This document shows, one piece after another, positions 17,668-26,635 of a stretch of 45,398 nt of DNA. The stretch comes from Bacteroidaceae bacterium. Its GTDB lineage: Bacteria; Bacteroidota; Bacteroidia; Bacteroidales; Barnesiellaceae_A. The translations under genes were made by a program, and so were the position numbers. Below the pieces are notes generated by a model. It made no database searches, was not told the DNA's origin, and saw nothing but the letters and a program-made list of their open reading frames with translations. Location of the stretch: positions 1-45,398 of the forward strand of contig JAFXJY010000003.1 of assembly GCA_017531985.1 (NCBI GenBank). The letters are read 5' to 3'. The number at the start of each line of letters is the position of its first letter. Position 1 is the first letter of the stretch.

Positions 17668-18765
17668 ATGGAACACCCCGAGAATGATGACCTCTACACC
17701 GGTCTTACTGTAAACAAAGGAATAGAACAACCACCCTCGATAAATCCATACTTAAAGAAACGTGCCCGACGCAAGTTATATACCGCGGGCGAATATGTCG
17801 AAGGTATTCTCAAAGGCGACATGTCGCTGTTGAGTCAGGCTGTGACACTGGTCGAAAGCAACTTATACGAACATCGCACCCTTGCACAGGAGGTGATAGA
17901 GAAATGCTTGCCCCACACATGCAAGTCGGTGCGTATAGGTATCACCGGCGTACCCGGTGCCGGCAAGAGTACATCTATCGATGCCTTCGGACTCCATGTA
18001 CTGAAAAAACCCGGCAATAAACTGGCAGTTCTCGCTATCGACCCCAGCAGCGAACGGTCGAAAGGCAGTATCCTCGGTGATAAGACCCGCATGGAGAAAC
18101 TTTCAGTTCATCCCGATGCCTTCATCCGTCCCAGCCCCTCGGCCGGCTCTTTGGGTGGCGTAGCTCGTAAAACCCGCGAGACCATTGTGCTATGCGAAGC
18201 TGCCGGATTTAACAACATATTTGTCGAGACCGTCGGCGTGGGTCAGAGTGAAACAGCGGTTCACTCGATGGTTGACTTCTTCCTGCTTATACAATTGGCA
18301 GGCACAGGCGATGAACTACAAGGCATCAAACGCGGCATCATGGAGATGGCCGACGGTATAGTCATCAACAAAGCCGACGGCAACAACATAGAACGTGCCA
18401 AACTGGCACAAGCACAATTCCGCAATGCCCTTCACCTCTTCCCCTTACCCCCATCGGGATGGTCGCCCAAGGTACTCACCTACTCGGGTTATTACGAAAT
18501 AGGAATTGCCGAAGTGTGGGATATGATATATGAATATCTCGACTTTGTACACAAAAACGGATATTTCGAGCATAAACGTCAAGAGCAAGCCAAGTACTGG
18601 ATGTACGAAACCATTGACGAAAAGTTGCGTAATCACTTCTACAACGATCCCAACATTCGTGAACTGCTCGACGAGAAAGAACATCGCATACTCACCAACA
18701 TGCAGAGTTCTTTCACTGCGGCTCATGATGTACTCGACTACTATTTCAGCCACAAAGGCGAATAA
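17668..18765 (+). CDS. meaB: MeaB-type G-protein chaperone of methylmalonyl-CoA mutase
   Basis: MeaB is a P-loop GTPase of the G3E group that loads and protects the B12-dependent methylmalonyl-CoA mutase. Visible motifs are Walker A GVPGAGKST near residue 94, AIDPSSERSKGSILGDKTRM as the switch region, an ETVGVGQSE block and the guanine-specificity NKAD. I start it at ATG 17668 (365 residues); the longer frame from 17584 would run into the upstream gene. The mutase genes mutA/mutB are not in this window. Members related to ArgK were once called arginine kinases; that role is not supported here. Confidence 0.9.
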   Translation: MEHPENDDLYTGLTVNKGIEQPPSINPYLKKRARRKLYTAGEYVEGILKGDMSLLSQAVTLVESNLYEHRTLAQEVIEKCLPHTCKSVRIGITGVPGAGKSTSIDAFGLHVLKKPGNKLAVLAIDPSSERSKGSILGDKTRMEKLSVHPDAFIRPSPSAGSLGGVARKTRETIVLCEAAGFNNIFVETVGVGQSETAVHSMVDFFLLIQLAGTGDELQGIKRGIMEMADGIVINKADGNNIERAKLAQAQFRNALHLFPLPPSGWSPKVLTYSGYYEIGIAEVWDMIYEYLDFVHKNGYFEHKRQEQAKYWMYETIDEKLRNHFYNDPNIRELLDEKEHRILTNMQSSFTAAHDVLDYYFSHKGE

Positions 18766-18811
18766 TAGGAAGATGATTTACCCCTCCTGACATCAACTTC
18801 CGCCCCATTAC

Positions 18812-18855
18812 AACAGCACCCCAAAAGTTCAATAGAAAACTTTTGGGGTGCTGTT
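18812..18855. terminator. Bidirectional hairpin between meaB and murF-alr
   Basis: An 18 bp perfect stem (18812-18829 with 18838-18855, core CAGCACCCCAAAAGTT) has an 8-base loop and lies between convergent genes. TTTAATC follows on the plus strand. Confidence 0.75.
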
Positions 18856-18895
18856 TAATCATCCGATGCACTCTTTTATCATGTCAAGTCACATT

Positions 18896-21364
18896 TTATT
18901 CGCGATAATAGACTCGCTTGACGCGGCTTGATATTGACGTTAGTATCTCATAGGGTATTGTGTCGAGTCGTTGTGCTATCTCCTCGACAAGAATATTTTC
19001 ACCGAATATTTCCACTCTATCCCCCTCGGCACATGGCACATCGGTAACATCTATCATACATATATCCATGCATATATTACCAATGATGGATGCTCGATGA
19101 CCATTGATGCTCACCTCTCCGACGCCATTACTGAGTCGGCGATCAAGTCCATCGGCATATCCAATAGGAATCACTGCAATGCGAGAAGGTCGTGTCAAGA
19201 CACTGCGACGTCCGTAACCAATACTCTCACCTGCGGCATATTGGTGTATCTGCAAGATAGTTGTCTTCAAGGTACTTACTGTGCGTACTCCGGTCTTGTC
19301 GCTAATGGGAGATACTCCATACATACCCAATCCCAGACGCACCATATCCATCTGATACTCAGTAAAGCGTGCTATACCGGCAGTATTCAGCATGTGTCGC
19401 AACACTTTATGTTTCGACGAGGCTTGCAGCTTATCGGCACAGCGATTGAAGATGTCCAGTTGTCGATGGCTATACTCATCATGACATGCCTCGTCACTAC
19501 CCGCAAAGTGCGAGAATACCGAACGTGCCATCAATACAATTTGCGATTGCAATACGTCCGAAAGCTCCTCCACCTGTTCCTCGGTGAAACCCAATCGATG
19601 CATGCCGGTGTCTATTTTGATGTGTATGGGATAACCCGATACCCCCAGACGTTCGCCCTCGGCAAGCAGAGCATTAAGCAATCCGAAACTATATATCTCC
19701 GGTTCGAGACGATAGCTGAACAGTGTACGGAAACTGCTTATCTCGGGGTTCATGACAATGATGGGCATGGTTATACCGGCCTTACGCAACTCGGCACCCT
19801 CATCGGCAACGGCAACCGCAAGATAGTCGACCCCTCGCTCTTGCAGAGTCTTAGCTATCTCATACGAACCCGCACCATAGCCAAAGGCCTTGACCATACA
19901 CACCACCTTGGTATCGGGCGATAGAAAACCTCTATAATAATTGAGGTTATCGACCAAGGCATCTAAGTTGACTTCGAGAATAGTCTCATGCTGCTTCAAT
20001 TCGAGAGCCTCCGATATGAGTTCAAAGTGAAAATCTCTTGCTCCTTTAATAAGAATCATCTCATCTTGGAACATGGCCGGTGTAAGTTGCTCAATAAACT
20101 CCCGAGTACTCTGGAAGAAACACTTTTCTATATCAAAGAGATAGGCATTATCCGATATAATAGGACCTATTCCTATAAGACGTTCTATTCCCTTACGTTT
20201 GAGCAAGTCCGACACCTTACGATACAGAGCCGCAGGGGGCAATCCTGTCTGGAAAATATCCGAGAGGATGAGCGTACGCTTCATCTTGTCGGTAACAGCC
20301 CGACGCGACTGAAAGTCAAGGGCTATCGTCAGCGAATCCATATCGCTGTTATAACTATCGTTGATAATGAGACAACCATTATTGCCATCCTTGACCTCCA
20401 TTCGCATGGCCAATGGTTCGAGTCGAGCCATTCGCTCGGCTATGACATCGGGAGTGCGATTGAGATACAACATAATGGCCAAACAATGTATGGCATTCTG
20501 TATCGAGGCTTCATCGGTATAGGGTATTGTAACCTCCAACAAATACTGCAAGTAAGTGTACTTGATGGTAGTGCTACGGTCTCCCTTCTCGATGGATGAA
20601 ATATAGAGAGGCTTGTCTCTATCCTTACGCGACCAAGCTATTTCGTAGGCTCCCAGGCACAACTTCTCGACGCAGTCACTGATTATCTCATTGTCGCCAT
20701 CGTATATAATACAATCGCAACCTTGCAAGAGCGTGAGTTTCTCGATACACTTCTGTTGTATGGTAGCAAAACCCTCTTGATGAGCCTCTCCAATATTGGT
20801 AATGACACCGATGGTGGGATGTATAATCTCTTCGAGGCGTTGCATCTCATCGACACGCGATATACCTGCCTCAAAGAGTGCCAACTCGGTCTTTTCATTC
20901 AGTTGCCACACCGATAGTGGCACACCGGTCTGTGAGTTGTAACTTCTTGGCGAACGTACGATATTATAATCATCCTGCAATAACTGATGCAACCACTCCT
21001 TGACCGACGTTTTTCCATTACTACCGGTGATACCTACTACGGGGATTTTAAATTGTCGGCGATGATAGGCTGCCAGCATCTGCATGGCATGTAACGTATT
21101 GGAAACTCGCAGAAAGTTGGCCTCGGGCATGGCTTCCGACTCGACAGGAAGATATTTAATAACGAAATTGCGTACACCTTTGTCATAGAGTTCTTTGATA
21201 TAACGGTGCCCGTCATTGCGTTCGGTAACAAGTGCAAAGAAAAGACTCTCCTCGGGGAAGGTCAATGCACGACTATCGGTAAGCAATACCGACAGGGGAT
21301 AATCAACTTTCAGTTGACACTCGGCCTTGATTATGGATGCTATTTGCGATGTACTATAATTCAT
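18896..21364 (-). CDS. murF-alr: Bifunctional UDP-MurNAc-tripeptide:D-Ala-D-Ala ligase / alanine racemase
   Basis: The 822-residue protein joins two peptidoglycan enzymes, a fusion typical of Bacteroidota. The N-terminal MurF half (about 1-450) adds D-Ala-D-Ala to the UDP-MurNAc-tripeptide and shows the Mur-ligase ATP loop GITGSNGKTS at residues 111-120 and a NDSYNSD motif. The C-terminal alanine racemase half (about 455-822) makes D-Ala; its PLP lysine is Lys492 in MVKAFGYGAG and the second catalytic Tyr is in the GYADG motif. The substrate of one half is thus made from the product of the other. The gene starts inside the end of the GSCFA gene (11 bp overlap), so translation is probably coupled. 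Confidence 0.95.
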   Translation of the reverse strand: MNYSTSQIASIIKAECQLKVDYPLSVLLTDSRALTFPEESLFFALVTERNDGHRYIKELYDKGVRNFVIKYLPVESEAMPEANFLRVSNTLHAMQMLAAYHRRQFKIPVVGITGSNGKTSVKEWLHQLLQDDYNIVRSPRSYNSQTGVPLSVWQLNEKTELALFEAGISRVDEMQRLEEIIHPTIGVITNIGEAHQEGFATIQQKCIEKLTLLQGCDCIIYDGDNEIISDCVEKLCLGAYEIAWSRKDRDKPLYISSIEKGDRSTTIKYTYLQYLLEVTIPYTDEASIQNAIHCLAIMLYLNRTPDVIAERMARLEPLAMRMEVKDGNNGCLIINDSYNSDMDSLTIALDFQSRRAVTDKMKRTLILSDIFQTGLPPAALYRKVSDLLKRKGIERLIGIGPIISDNAYLFDIEKCFFQSTREFIEQLTPAMFQDEMILIKGARDFHFELISEALELKQHETILEVNLDALVDNLNYYRGFLSPDTKVVCMVKAFGYGAGSYEIAKTLQERGVDYLAVAVADEGAELRKAGITMPIIVMNPEISSFRTLFSYRLEPEIYSFGLLNALLAEGERLGVSGYPIHIKIDTGMHRLGFTEEQVEELSDVLQSQIVLMARSVFSHFAGSDEACHDEYSHRQLDIFNRCADKLQASSKHKVLRHMLNTAGIARFTEYQMDMVRLGLGMYGVSPISDKTGVRTVSTLKTTILQIHQYAAGESIGYGRRSVLTRPSRIAVIPIGYADGLDRRLSNGVGEVSINGHRASIIGNICMDICMIDVTDVPCAEGDRVEIFGENILVEEIAQRLDTIPYEILTSISSRVKRVYYRE

Positions 21365-22358
21365 CTGTATTGTCTATTATTTTTTTCAGTTCTATTTTTT
21401 CATTCTCCAATGTGATGCAACTATGCATCTGCTCAATCTGTTCCACCTGCCGCAACAAGCCGGCAGCAAATTGCTTATACGATTGGCTCCGAGAGCCATT
21501 GAGCGGACGATGTTGCAACCCACGTTTCACCTTGATACACTTCTCGGCTATCTGCTTGGTCTCGTCGGTAAAATATGTATCAACCATTCGCCTGCATATA
21601 TAACTCACAGCTTGTGCCGAGGGGTGTGTCATATCCTCGGCATAGAAACGATAATCACGCAACTCATCCATCATGATTTCGTAAGCGGGAAAGTAGTGGC
21701 ATCTATCGGGATATAACTTGCACAGAGCGTCTACCGCTAATAACAACGTCGACTTACTCAACTGGTTGTCTCTTGCTCCATCACTCATATGCCTGATGGG
21801 ACTAACAGTAAATAACACTTGACATCGGGGCGAATAGTCAAACAACTTATCGAGTAACTCTCGCCATAGGGCTATTATCTCATCGACATTCAGTCGTGAA
21901 CGTGTAAAGAGCGAGGCCGGTTGCTTGTGACAGTTGGCCACTACACTTCCATCTGATTTGAGTCTGTACACATAAGCCGTACCGAAGGTTATTATCAGTC
22001 GCTCACACCGAGGCAGCTGTCTAACAGCTTGCATGTACGATGCATTGATGTGTGCAAGAGTATCGGCTGCTGTGGCGTGCGAATAGCGACCATGATGATG
22101 GTAAGAATACCATATTTCACCATTCTCATTCAATTCCTCTACCACATAGGGCTTACCTGTCATAAGCCGGTGCAATGCCATTGCCAACGACTCGGGATTA
22201 TATAGCGTACCAAATGGATTTACAACTACATCCATGTGAGCATCATTCAGGTACATACCCACATTCTCGGCAAAGCACGAACCCATCAGCAGCATAGGGC
22301 TACCATGCCGCAGATAACCTTTTTCTTCTTTAATTATTACAGGGGTGGTCCAGTTCAT
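21354..22358 (-). CDS. GSCFA-family protein
   Basis: The 334-residue product carries the name-giving GSCFAENVG motif at about residues 26-34. In this family it forms a SGNH-hydrolase-like nucleophile region, and the C-terminal DMTHPSAQA segment is the matching Asp/His block. Members are predicted esterases or acyl hydrolases acting on carbohydrate or envelope substrates, but no activity is established. There is no signal peptide. Its position in front of murF-alr, overlapping by 11 bp, suggests a link to cell wall synthesis. Two candidate promoters lie upstream, one inside a dispersed repeat. Confidence 0.88.
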   Translation of the reverse strand: MNWTTPVIIKEEKGYLRHGSPMLLMGSCFAENVGMYLNDAHMDVVVNPFGTLYNPESLAMALHRLMTGKPYVVEELNENGEIWYSYHHHGRYSHATAADTLAHINASYMQAVRQLPRCERLIITFGTAYVYRLKSDGSVVANCHKQPASLFTRSRLNVDEIIALWRELLDKLFDYSPRCQVLFTVSPIRHMSDGARDNQLSKSTLLLAVDALCKLYPDRCHYFPAYEIMMDELRDYRFYAEDMTHPSAQAVSYICRRMVDTYFTDETKQIAEKCIKVKRGLQHRPLNGSRSQSYKQFAAGLLRQVEQIEQMHSCITLENEKIELKKIIDNTDEL

Positions 22359-22380
22359 ACTCTCATCTTCATTTCTACAT

Positions 22381-22446
22381 CCAATATAGTGACAGGCGAG
22401 AGAAAAACAAGTTTGAATTGTTTATCCGAGCCGCCTCCTATATTCT
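22381..22446 (-). repeat. Dispersed promoter-bearing repeat, single copy
   Basis: This copy matches the tandem pair at 28067-28225 over the blocks GGCGAGAG, ATCCGAGCCG and a GAATTG/CAATTC core (the core is inverted here). On the minus strand TTG (22410-22408) and TATATTGG (22388-22381) are 19 bp apart, a -33/-7 pair with one mismatch, about 23 bp before the GSCFA ATG. A second box, TATATTTG at 22455-22448, lies just upstream. Confidence 0.6.
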
Positions 22447-22447
22447 A

Positions 22448-22455
22448 CAAATATA
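22448..22455 (-). promoter_or_regulatory. Upstream -7 box for GSCFA-murF-alr
   Basis: The minus strand reads TATATTTG, a full -7 match, upstream of the promoter-bearing repeat. A start here would place the repeat in the leader of the message. No -33 box is clear. Confidence 0.4.
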
Positions 22456-22522
22456 CAAATTATTTGTGAATTAAGAATGTTAATCTTTTCTATTTTACAT
22501 AGATAATTTTTTAAAATATTTT

Positions 22523-22560
22523 ATGGTATTTTTACCATGCAAACATTTGGTATTTTTACC
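22523..22560. promoter_or_regulatory. Paired dyads overlapping a promoter, likely operator
   Basis: ATGGTATTTTTACCAT (22523-22538) is a perfect dyad with a 4-base centre, and its core GGTATTTTTACC recurs at 22549-22560, 24 bp further on. The second copy sits directly between the -33 and -7 boxes of the promoter at 22546-22578. A repressor bound there would block transcription. No regulator of this site is identified. Confidence 0.45.
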
Positions 22561-22578
22561 TTTTTGATACTATATTTG
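22546..22578 (+). promoter_or_regulatory. Promoter of the two-gene cassette
   Basis: TTTG (22546-22549) and TATATTTG (22571-22578) are 21 bp apart, a good Bacteroidota promoter, 43 bp before the ATG at 22622. Confidence 0.65.
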
Positions 22579-22621
22579 CACCACGATTCAAATAGGACTT
22601 TAAGTTTAACCCTAATATATA

Positions 22622-23119
22622 ATGAGTATGAAGATGTATTTTCGCAAAGAATTCGAACGCGACCTTGTAGCGGCATACAATCGGGTACTGAAAACATGCG
22701 GTCGACAAGCGATATTCATGACCCGACAAGAAATTATCTCCAAGACTATCACCAATGGAGCTCCTAAGTTTTACATTACATACGAGATGGCTCGACGCAA
22801 TGTCAGTGCATTGCTTCGCGGAGCTAAGACCGACTGCAACAATCGGCTCAAACAACTGATGTATGCCGATATTGCACGACTCACCATCGACTACCAACGC
22901 CGACACAAACGCTACGCCGACGATTTCAATGGTGCATTGATGTGCGTACTGTCTGAAATACCGGCTCCGCGTTTCTACATCACTGAGAAGAGTGCCTATA
23001 ACACACTGTGTCGACTTCTTCGTAAAAAAAGTCCGAAACTTAACACTGAGAAAAATCTATCGGATATCAACCTCTCTGAAACTATAAAATCAAACAACAA
23101 TGGAAACAAACAACAGTAA
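22622..23119 (+). CDS. Unrecognised protein with duplicated A-P-x-F-Y-I-T module
   Basis: I do not recognise a named family. The 165-residue product is basic and helical. It has two copies of one module: APKFYITYEMARRNVSALLRG-like at about residues 47-67 and APRFYITEKSAYNTLCRLLR-like at about 115-134, each ending in a Leu/Arg-rich helix. A Lys/Asn-rich tail of about 30 residues follows. The duplicated helical, basic layout suggests nucleic acid binding or a structural role, but this is inference. Its own promoter carries paired dyads. The stop overlaps the next gene by 20 bp, so the two are probably translated together. Confidence 0.6.
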   Translation: MSMKMYFRKEFERDLVAAYNRVLKTCGRQAIFMTRQEIISKTITNGAPKFYITYEMARRNVSALLRGAKTDCNNRLKQLMYADIARLTIDYQRRHKRYADDFNGALMCVLSEIPAPRFYITEKSAYNTLCRLLRKKSPKLNTEKNLSDINLSETIKSNNNGNKQQ

Positions 23120-23591
23120 CCTACAAGAAGTAGTATTCGCTCTGAGCGAAGATGCTCTTTTCACAATCATTCATGGCGAAAGCTCGTATATCGCCTCATC
23201 ACTCTACGCTGCCATGACCGAGAAAAGCGATGTAACGCCTTTCATTATCACCGAAGACGACATCGAACTGCTTAATGTCACACTTTCGCAGGCTTTCAAT
23301 TTCATTGCAACTGCCCTCTCGGCCTACACAACTCAGGCAACAGGCATCAACAACGGAATGTACACACTCGAACTCATGCTTCCTATCGCACGAAGCAGCA
23401 CTGTCGACCAACTCATCCGTCACGAGATGGAACGTGCCTTGGTAACATACTCGCTGGCTATATGGTATGAATTTCGTGTTCCCGAGGTTGCTCAACGCCA
23501 TGCCAAGGCGTTCACAGCATCGCTCTCCGCTCTCCGACACGACGTGTATATGTCTCATCGCAGATGCAAACGTCCGAGTAATTATATTTAG
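23100..23591 (+). CDS. Unrecognised small protein, partner of upstream gene
   Basis: The 163-residue product has no signal peptide and no motif that I can assign with confidence. It is mostly helical with an acidic N-terminal half. An ITEDDIELLN helix follows near residue 50, a TYSLAIWYEF segment at about 116-125, and a basic Arg-rich end (SHRRCKRPS). The order of a mid-protein acidic helix, an aromatic WY-x-F segment and a late A-x-x-x-Y-basic tail recalls small structural (connector-like) proteins of Bacteroidales phage-like islands. That is a weak resemblance from memory and not established. No other phage gene is nearby. Confidence 0.55.
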   Translation: METNNSNLQEVVFALSEDALFTIIHGESSYIASSLYAAMTEKSDVTPFIITEDDIELLNVTLSQAFNFIATALSAYTTQATGINNGMYTLELMLPIARSSTVDQLIRHEMERALVTYSLAIWYEFRVPEVAQRHAKAFTASLSALRHDVYMSHRRCKRPSNYI

Positions 23592-23700
23592 GGAAACTTC
23601 TATAAATTGCTTTCGACACCGTACGATTCTTGATCGGCGGAATACACCGTAACTCTCACAAGAGTATTTATTACAGAACTTGATGCAACATCGGCACTTG

Positions 23701-24531
23701 TTATTGCCAAGAACGACGATGCAGGTATCTATATATAGGACGCGGCAAAATACCCACTACGATGGGTCGCAACAACATGAAATAAGAGTAAAACGGCAAC
23801 TTCAACATTTGGAAGGCTCGGCCATAGGTATGTACCTCATTGAGTCGTACCCGCCATGTCCTTCGCTCACATGCCCTACTATCATCACAGTATCGCACAA
23901 GTGACTCTTGCAAGTTGTAACCTCGGTATCCACGAGCATACAGGCATGCCTGCATGTAGTAGTCCTCTATCCTATGCATACCCTTCTCAGTATAATAACA
24001 ACCTATCTCCATGATAGCCTTGCGACGAATCATACATGAGGGGTGTGCATGGGGGATACCATGAACAAAATCGCTCGGCTGTGGATATTCGTTGCGTCGC
24101 AGAGTCAGAAAGTCACCCTCCTCGTCGAAGTGTGTAATAGCACTTCCTACGATGGCATACCGGGGATTATTTTCTAATATTGCCACCTCCTTTTCGAGAC
24201 GCTGCGGCAGCGAAATATCATCACTATCCATTACTGCCACATACTCACCGCGAGCCATTGCTATGCATCGATTGAGTACAATATTACACCCCTCATTACG
24301 CTCATTGCGTATTACCTTGATACGAGCATCCTGCTCGGCATAACGGCATGCTACACGAAAGCTATCATCGGTCGAGGCATCGTCACACATAATCAATTCC
24401 CACTGTGCATAACTCTGCGATATAATCGATTCGACAGCCCTTCCCAAGGTTCTCTCACAATTATACAGACCCATCACCACCGACACTCGTGGAAGCTGAT
24501 TATTTTCTCTATCGTCTCTTACTTTGCACAT
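23701..24531 (-). CDS. Family 2 glycosyltransferase
   Basis: The 276-residue protein has a GT-A fold start VSVVMGLYNCERTL at about residue 16 and the Asp-Asp pair MCDDAST. The metal-binding MDSDD sits in YVAVMDSDDISLPQRLE near residue 100, and a PHPSCMIRR-like acceptor-region block (HAHPSCMIRR) appears near 148. Such enzymes transfer a sugar from a nucleotide or lipid donor to a growing glycan at the inner membrane. Its start overlaps the end of the flippase gene by 23 bp, pointing to a joint role in exporting or building a surface glycan. Donor and acceptor cannot be told from sequence. Confidence 0.9.
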   Translation of the reverse strand: MCKVRDDRENNQLPRVSVVMGLYNCERTLGRAVESIISQSYAQWELIMCDDASTDDSFRVACRYAEQDARIKVIRNERNEGCNIVLNRCIAMARGEYVAVMDSDDISLPQRLEKEVAILENNPRYAIVGSAITHFDEEGDFLTLRRNEYPQPSDFVHGIPHAHPSCMIRRKAIMEIGCYYTEKGMHRIEDYYMQACLYARGYRGYNLQESLVRYCDDSRACERRTWRVRLNEVHTYGRAFQMLKLPFYSYFMLLRPIVVGILPRPIYRYLHRRSWQ

Positions 24532-26017
24532 ACTCTTTCAGCCGTTTTCGTTCCTCGTCCGTTAGCAACAGACCATATATCACCGGCACAATGATTACCA
24601 CATAGAGTGTTATTCCTACGGCCATCCATAGCCATGACCGAGGCATAACAGCGTAACGTTCTAATACAACCGACACAACCACACACACAGCCAACACTAC
24701 TGCCAATGGGGCAAACACTGTCTTAAAGTATCGTGCAGTATCGAGTTGCAACCGATGTTTATAATACACATTACTTACCACAGTCGCCATCAACGTACCG
24801 ACGGCAAGTACCCCCACCATACTCACTATCCCCCGGTATCGGGATGCAAAGTACGATAAAAAGGCTGCGACAAAGATACAAATAAAATTAATAACCGACA
24901 TTACTCGCACTCTACCTTGTGCTTCGAGCAGTACATTGCCATAGTCCTGCGACAGCTGCACAACTCCTGCACACATTATTATTAGAGCTACGCAATACGC
25001 CTCTTCATACAGTTCTCCCGCCCATAACACTACAAATGCTCGACCGAATATGATAAACGCCCCCAACACCACAGTCAGTATAAGAGCCACCACATGCCCC
25101 ACTCGTATCATCTCGTCGGTCACTTCCTGCCCGGTGGGATTTCCCTTGACAAAGTTCGAGGCTCGCGGCATAGTCATGCGGTTGATTGTCTCGGCAAAGT
25201 AACCATACATATTACCCAGCAACACACCCACTCCCACTACACCCACCGTAGCAGCATCGGTTGTCACACCGGCTATAAGGGGTGCAATACCCCACTGCAT
25301 GGCACATGTAGCAGCGTAGAGAGCTATCCACGCAGCATACGACATCACTTCGCGATAACTGCCATGTTCTCGCGAGAAGATACTCCGACGCCCTATGCGT
25401 CGCCGCACATAGCAATAGGTAACAACAACTATCAGCACATTCAGCAAGGCTTCGAGGGCAATAAGTGCCACTGCCTTGTATCCACACAGAAGCAGAACAA
25501 CTACACACAATGTGCGTACGACATATTTGACCGGCTGTACGCCTCGCGGAAATGCAAAGAATCCGCAACCATAGCATATAGATGTAAAGGCACTTCCGGG
25601 TACGATAACAACTTGTGTCAGGACAACGATTACCAACATGCGACGCACCTCATCCAATTCTTCGGCAGTAAATCGTCCGCCCCAGATGGCATCAGCATGA
25701 CAATAGACCACCGCACCCAGCAGCAACAAAAAAACAACCACAGCAGCATAGATATGTACCGCTGTGGTAAGGAAACGAGCCTCGCCCACCTCATCGTGAC
25801 GAGCTCGATAATGCGATATATAACGAGTAATGGTTTTACCCAGCCCGAGATCAAGTAGCGTAATGTAAGGTATCACACTACCCATGAGTGAGTACAAGCC
25901 ATACTGCGATGCACCGAGGTATCGTATAACAAAAGGGGTCAATACCACACCCGTCACTACAATAAGCAACAGGTTTAAGTAATTAAGCACTGCACCCTTA
26001 CGAGCCTCGCTACTCAT
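24509..26017 (-). CDS. Polysaccharide/lipid-linked glycan flippase (MATE/Wzx type)
   Basis: The 502-residue protein is strongly hydrophobic with about 12-14 predicted membrane helices and fits the polysaccharide biosynthesis (RfbX/Wzx) family of the MOP superfamily. The N-terminal pattern with NYLNLLLIVVTGVVLTPFV and LGASQYGLYSLM is typical. I start it at ATG 26017; the frame open from 26155 would overlap the slyD-like gene and add a Met/Val-rich stretch that is a shadow of that gene. It follows slyD by 10 bp and overlaps the glycosyltransferase gene. No polymerase or other capsule genes are present, so this looks like a small glycan unit and not a full capsule locus. Confidence 0.88.
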   Translation of the reverse strand: MSSEARKGAVLNYLNLLLIVVTGVVLTPFVIRYLGASQYGLYSLMGSVIPYITLLDLGLGKTITRYISHYRARHDEVGEARFLTTAVHIYAAVVVFLLLLGAVVYCHADAIWGGRFTAEELDEVRRMLVIVVLTQVVIVPGSAFTSICYGCGFFAFPRGVQPVKYVVRTLCVVVLLLCGYKAVALIALEALLNVLIVVVTYCYVRRRIGRRSIFSREHGSYREVMSYAAWIALYAATCAMQWGIAPLIAGVTTDAATVGVVGVGVLLGNMYGYFAETINRMTMPRASNFVKGNPTGQEVTDEMIRVGHVVALILTVVLGAFIIFGRAFVVLWAGELYEEAYCVALIIMCAGVVQLSQDYGNVLLEAQGRVRVMSVINFICIFVAAFLSYFASRYRGIVSMVGVLAVGTLMATVVSNVYYKHRLQLDTARYFKTVFAPLAVVLAVCVVVSVVLERYAVMPRSWLWMAVGITLYVVIIVPVIYGLLLTDEERKRLKEYVQSKRR

Positions 26018-26027
26018 GTTGTGACTA

Positions 26028-26600
26028 TCAATCGCAACCGCCGCCGCAACCTTCGCAGCAGCCATCACCACAACCGTGGTCACCGCAACCATGATCGCCA
26101 CATCCGCAGCAACCATGTTTAGGATGCAATTCCTCCTCGGTGGCATCACGCACAAGCATCACTTCACCTACATAGTGCAAGCACTCGCCGGCAAGCGGAT
26201 GATTGAAATCAACTGTCACGCCATCATCCTCTATCATCAACACGATACCATACACCATACCACCATCGGTAGTACGCATGGGGATATTAGCTCCGGGATA
26301 GACACGTTTGTCTATCACACCCTCTTCGTCGGCAAAGATAGCTCGGTCGAGTTTCATCACATGCTCTTGCACACGAGGACCGAATGCTTTTTCCACGCCA
26401 AGGGTAAAATCAAATTTGTCACCCACTTGCAGTCCGGCTATCTCTTCCATAAAGGCCGGAACGACAGCTTCGTCTACACCATATACAAAAGCCTCGGGAT
26501 TACCCTCGGTTTCAAACATCAACTCTTCGGCTTCGCCTTCGGTAAAGGCATACAATTTATATTGCAGCTCCACCCATTTTCCATTTTCAATCTTCATCAT
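26028..26600 (-). CDS. slyD: SlyD-like FKBP peptidyl-prolyl isomerase with metal-binding tail
   Basis: The 190-residue protein has an FKBP domain interrupted by an insert-in-flap, as in SlyD: GLQVGDKFDFTL and EKAFGPR around residues 77-95, and FNHPLAGE near 132. The C-terminal 32 residues are almost only Cys, Gly, His and Asp, in CGDHG repeats, and hold 10 Cys. In Escherichia coli SlyD a similar tail binds Ni, Zn and Cu, and the protein serves as chaperone and in nickel delivery. No hydrogenase or urease genes are nearby. It lies in an operon with DUF4919 upstream and the flippase downstream. Confidence 0.9.
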   Translation of the reverse strand: MMKIENGKWVELQYKLYAFTEGEAEELMFETEGNPEAFVYGVDEAVVPAFMEEIAGLQVGDKFDFTLGVEKAFGPRVQEHVMKLDRAIFADEEGVIDKRVYPGANIPMRTTDGGMVYGIVLMIEDDGVTVDFNHPLAGECLHYVGEVMLVRDATEEELHPKHGCCGCGDHGCGDHGCGDGCCEGCGGGCD

Positions 26601-26635
26601 CTTATATCTTTTACAGTTTATAACTTTTCTTAATA

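Noticed and set aside
18971..19924. 317-codon plus-strand frame antisense to murF-alr
   Set aside because: Shadow of the alanine racemase half; no domain, rich in Cys/His/Ile as expected from a reverse frame.
25094..25858. 254-codon plus-strand frame antisense to the flippase gene
   Set aside because: Composition is the complement of a membrane protein; no motif.
26018..26155. Extended N-terminus of the flippase from ATG 26155
   Set aside because: It overlaps the slyD tail in another frame and adds a Val/Ala/Met run that mirrors the Gly/Cys/His repeats.
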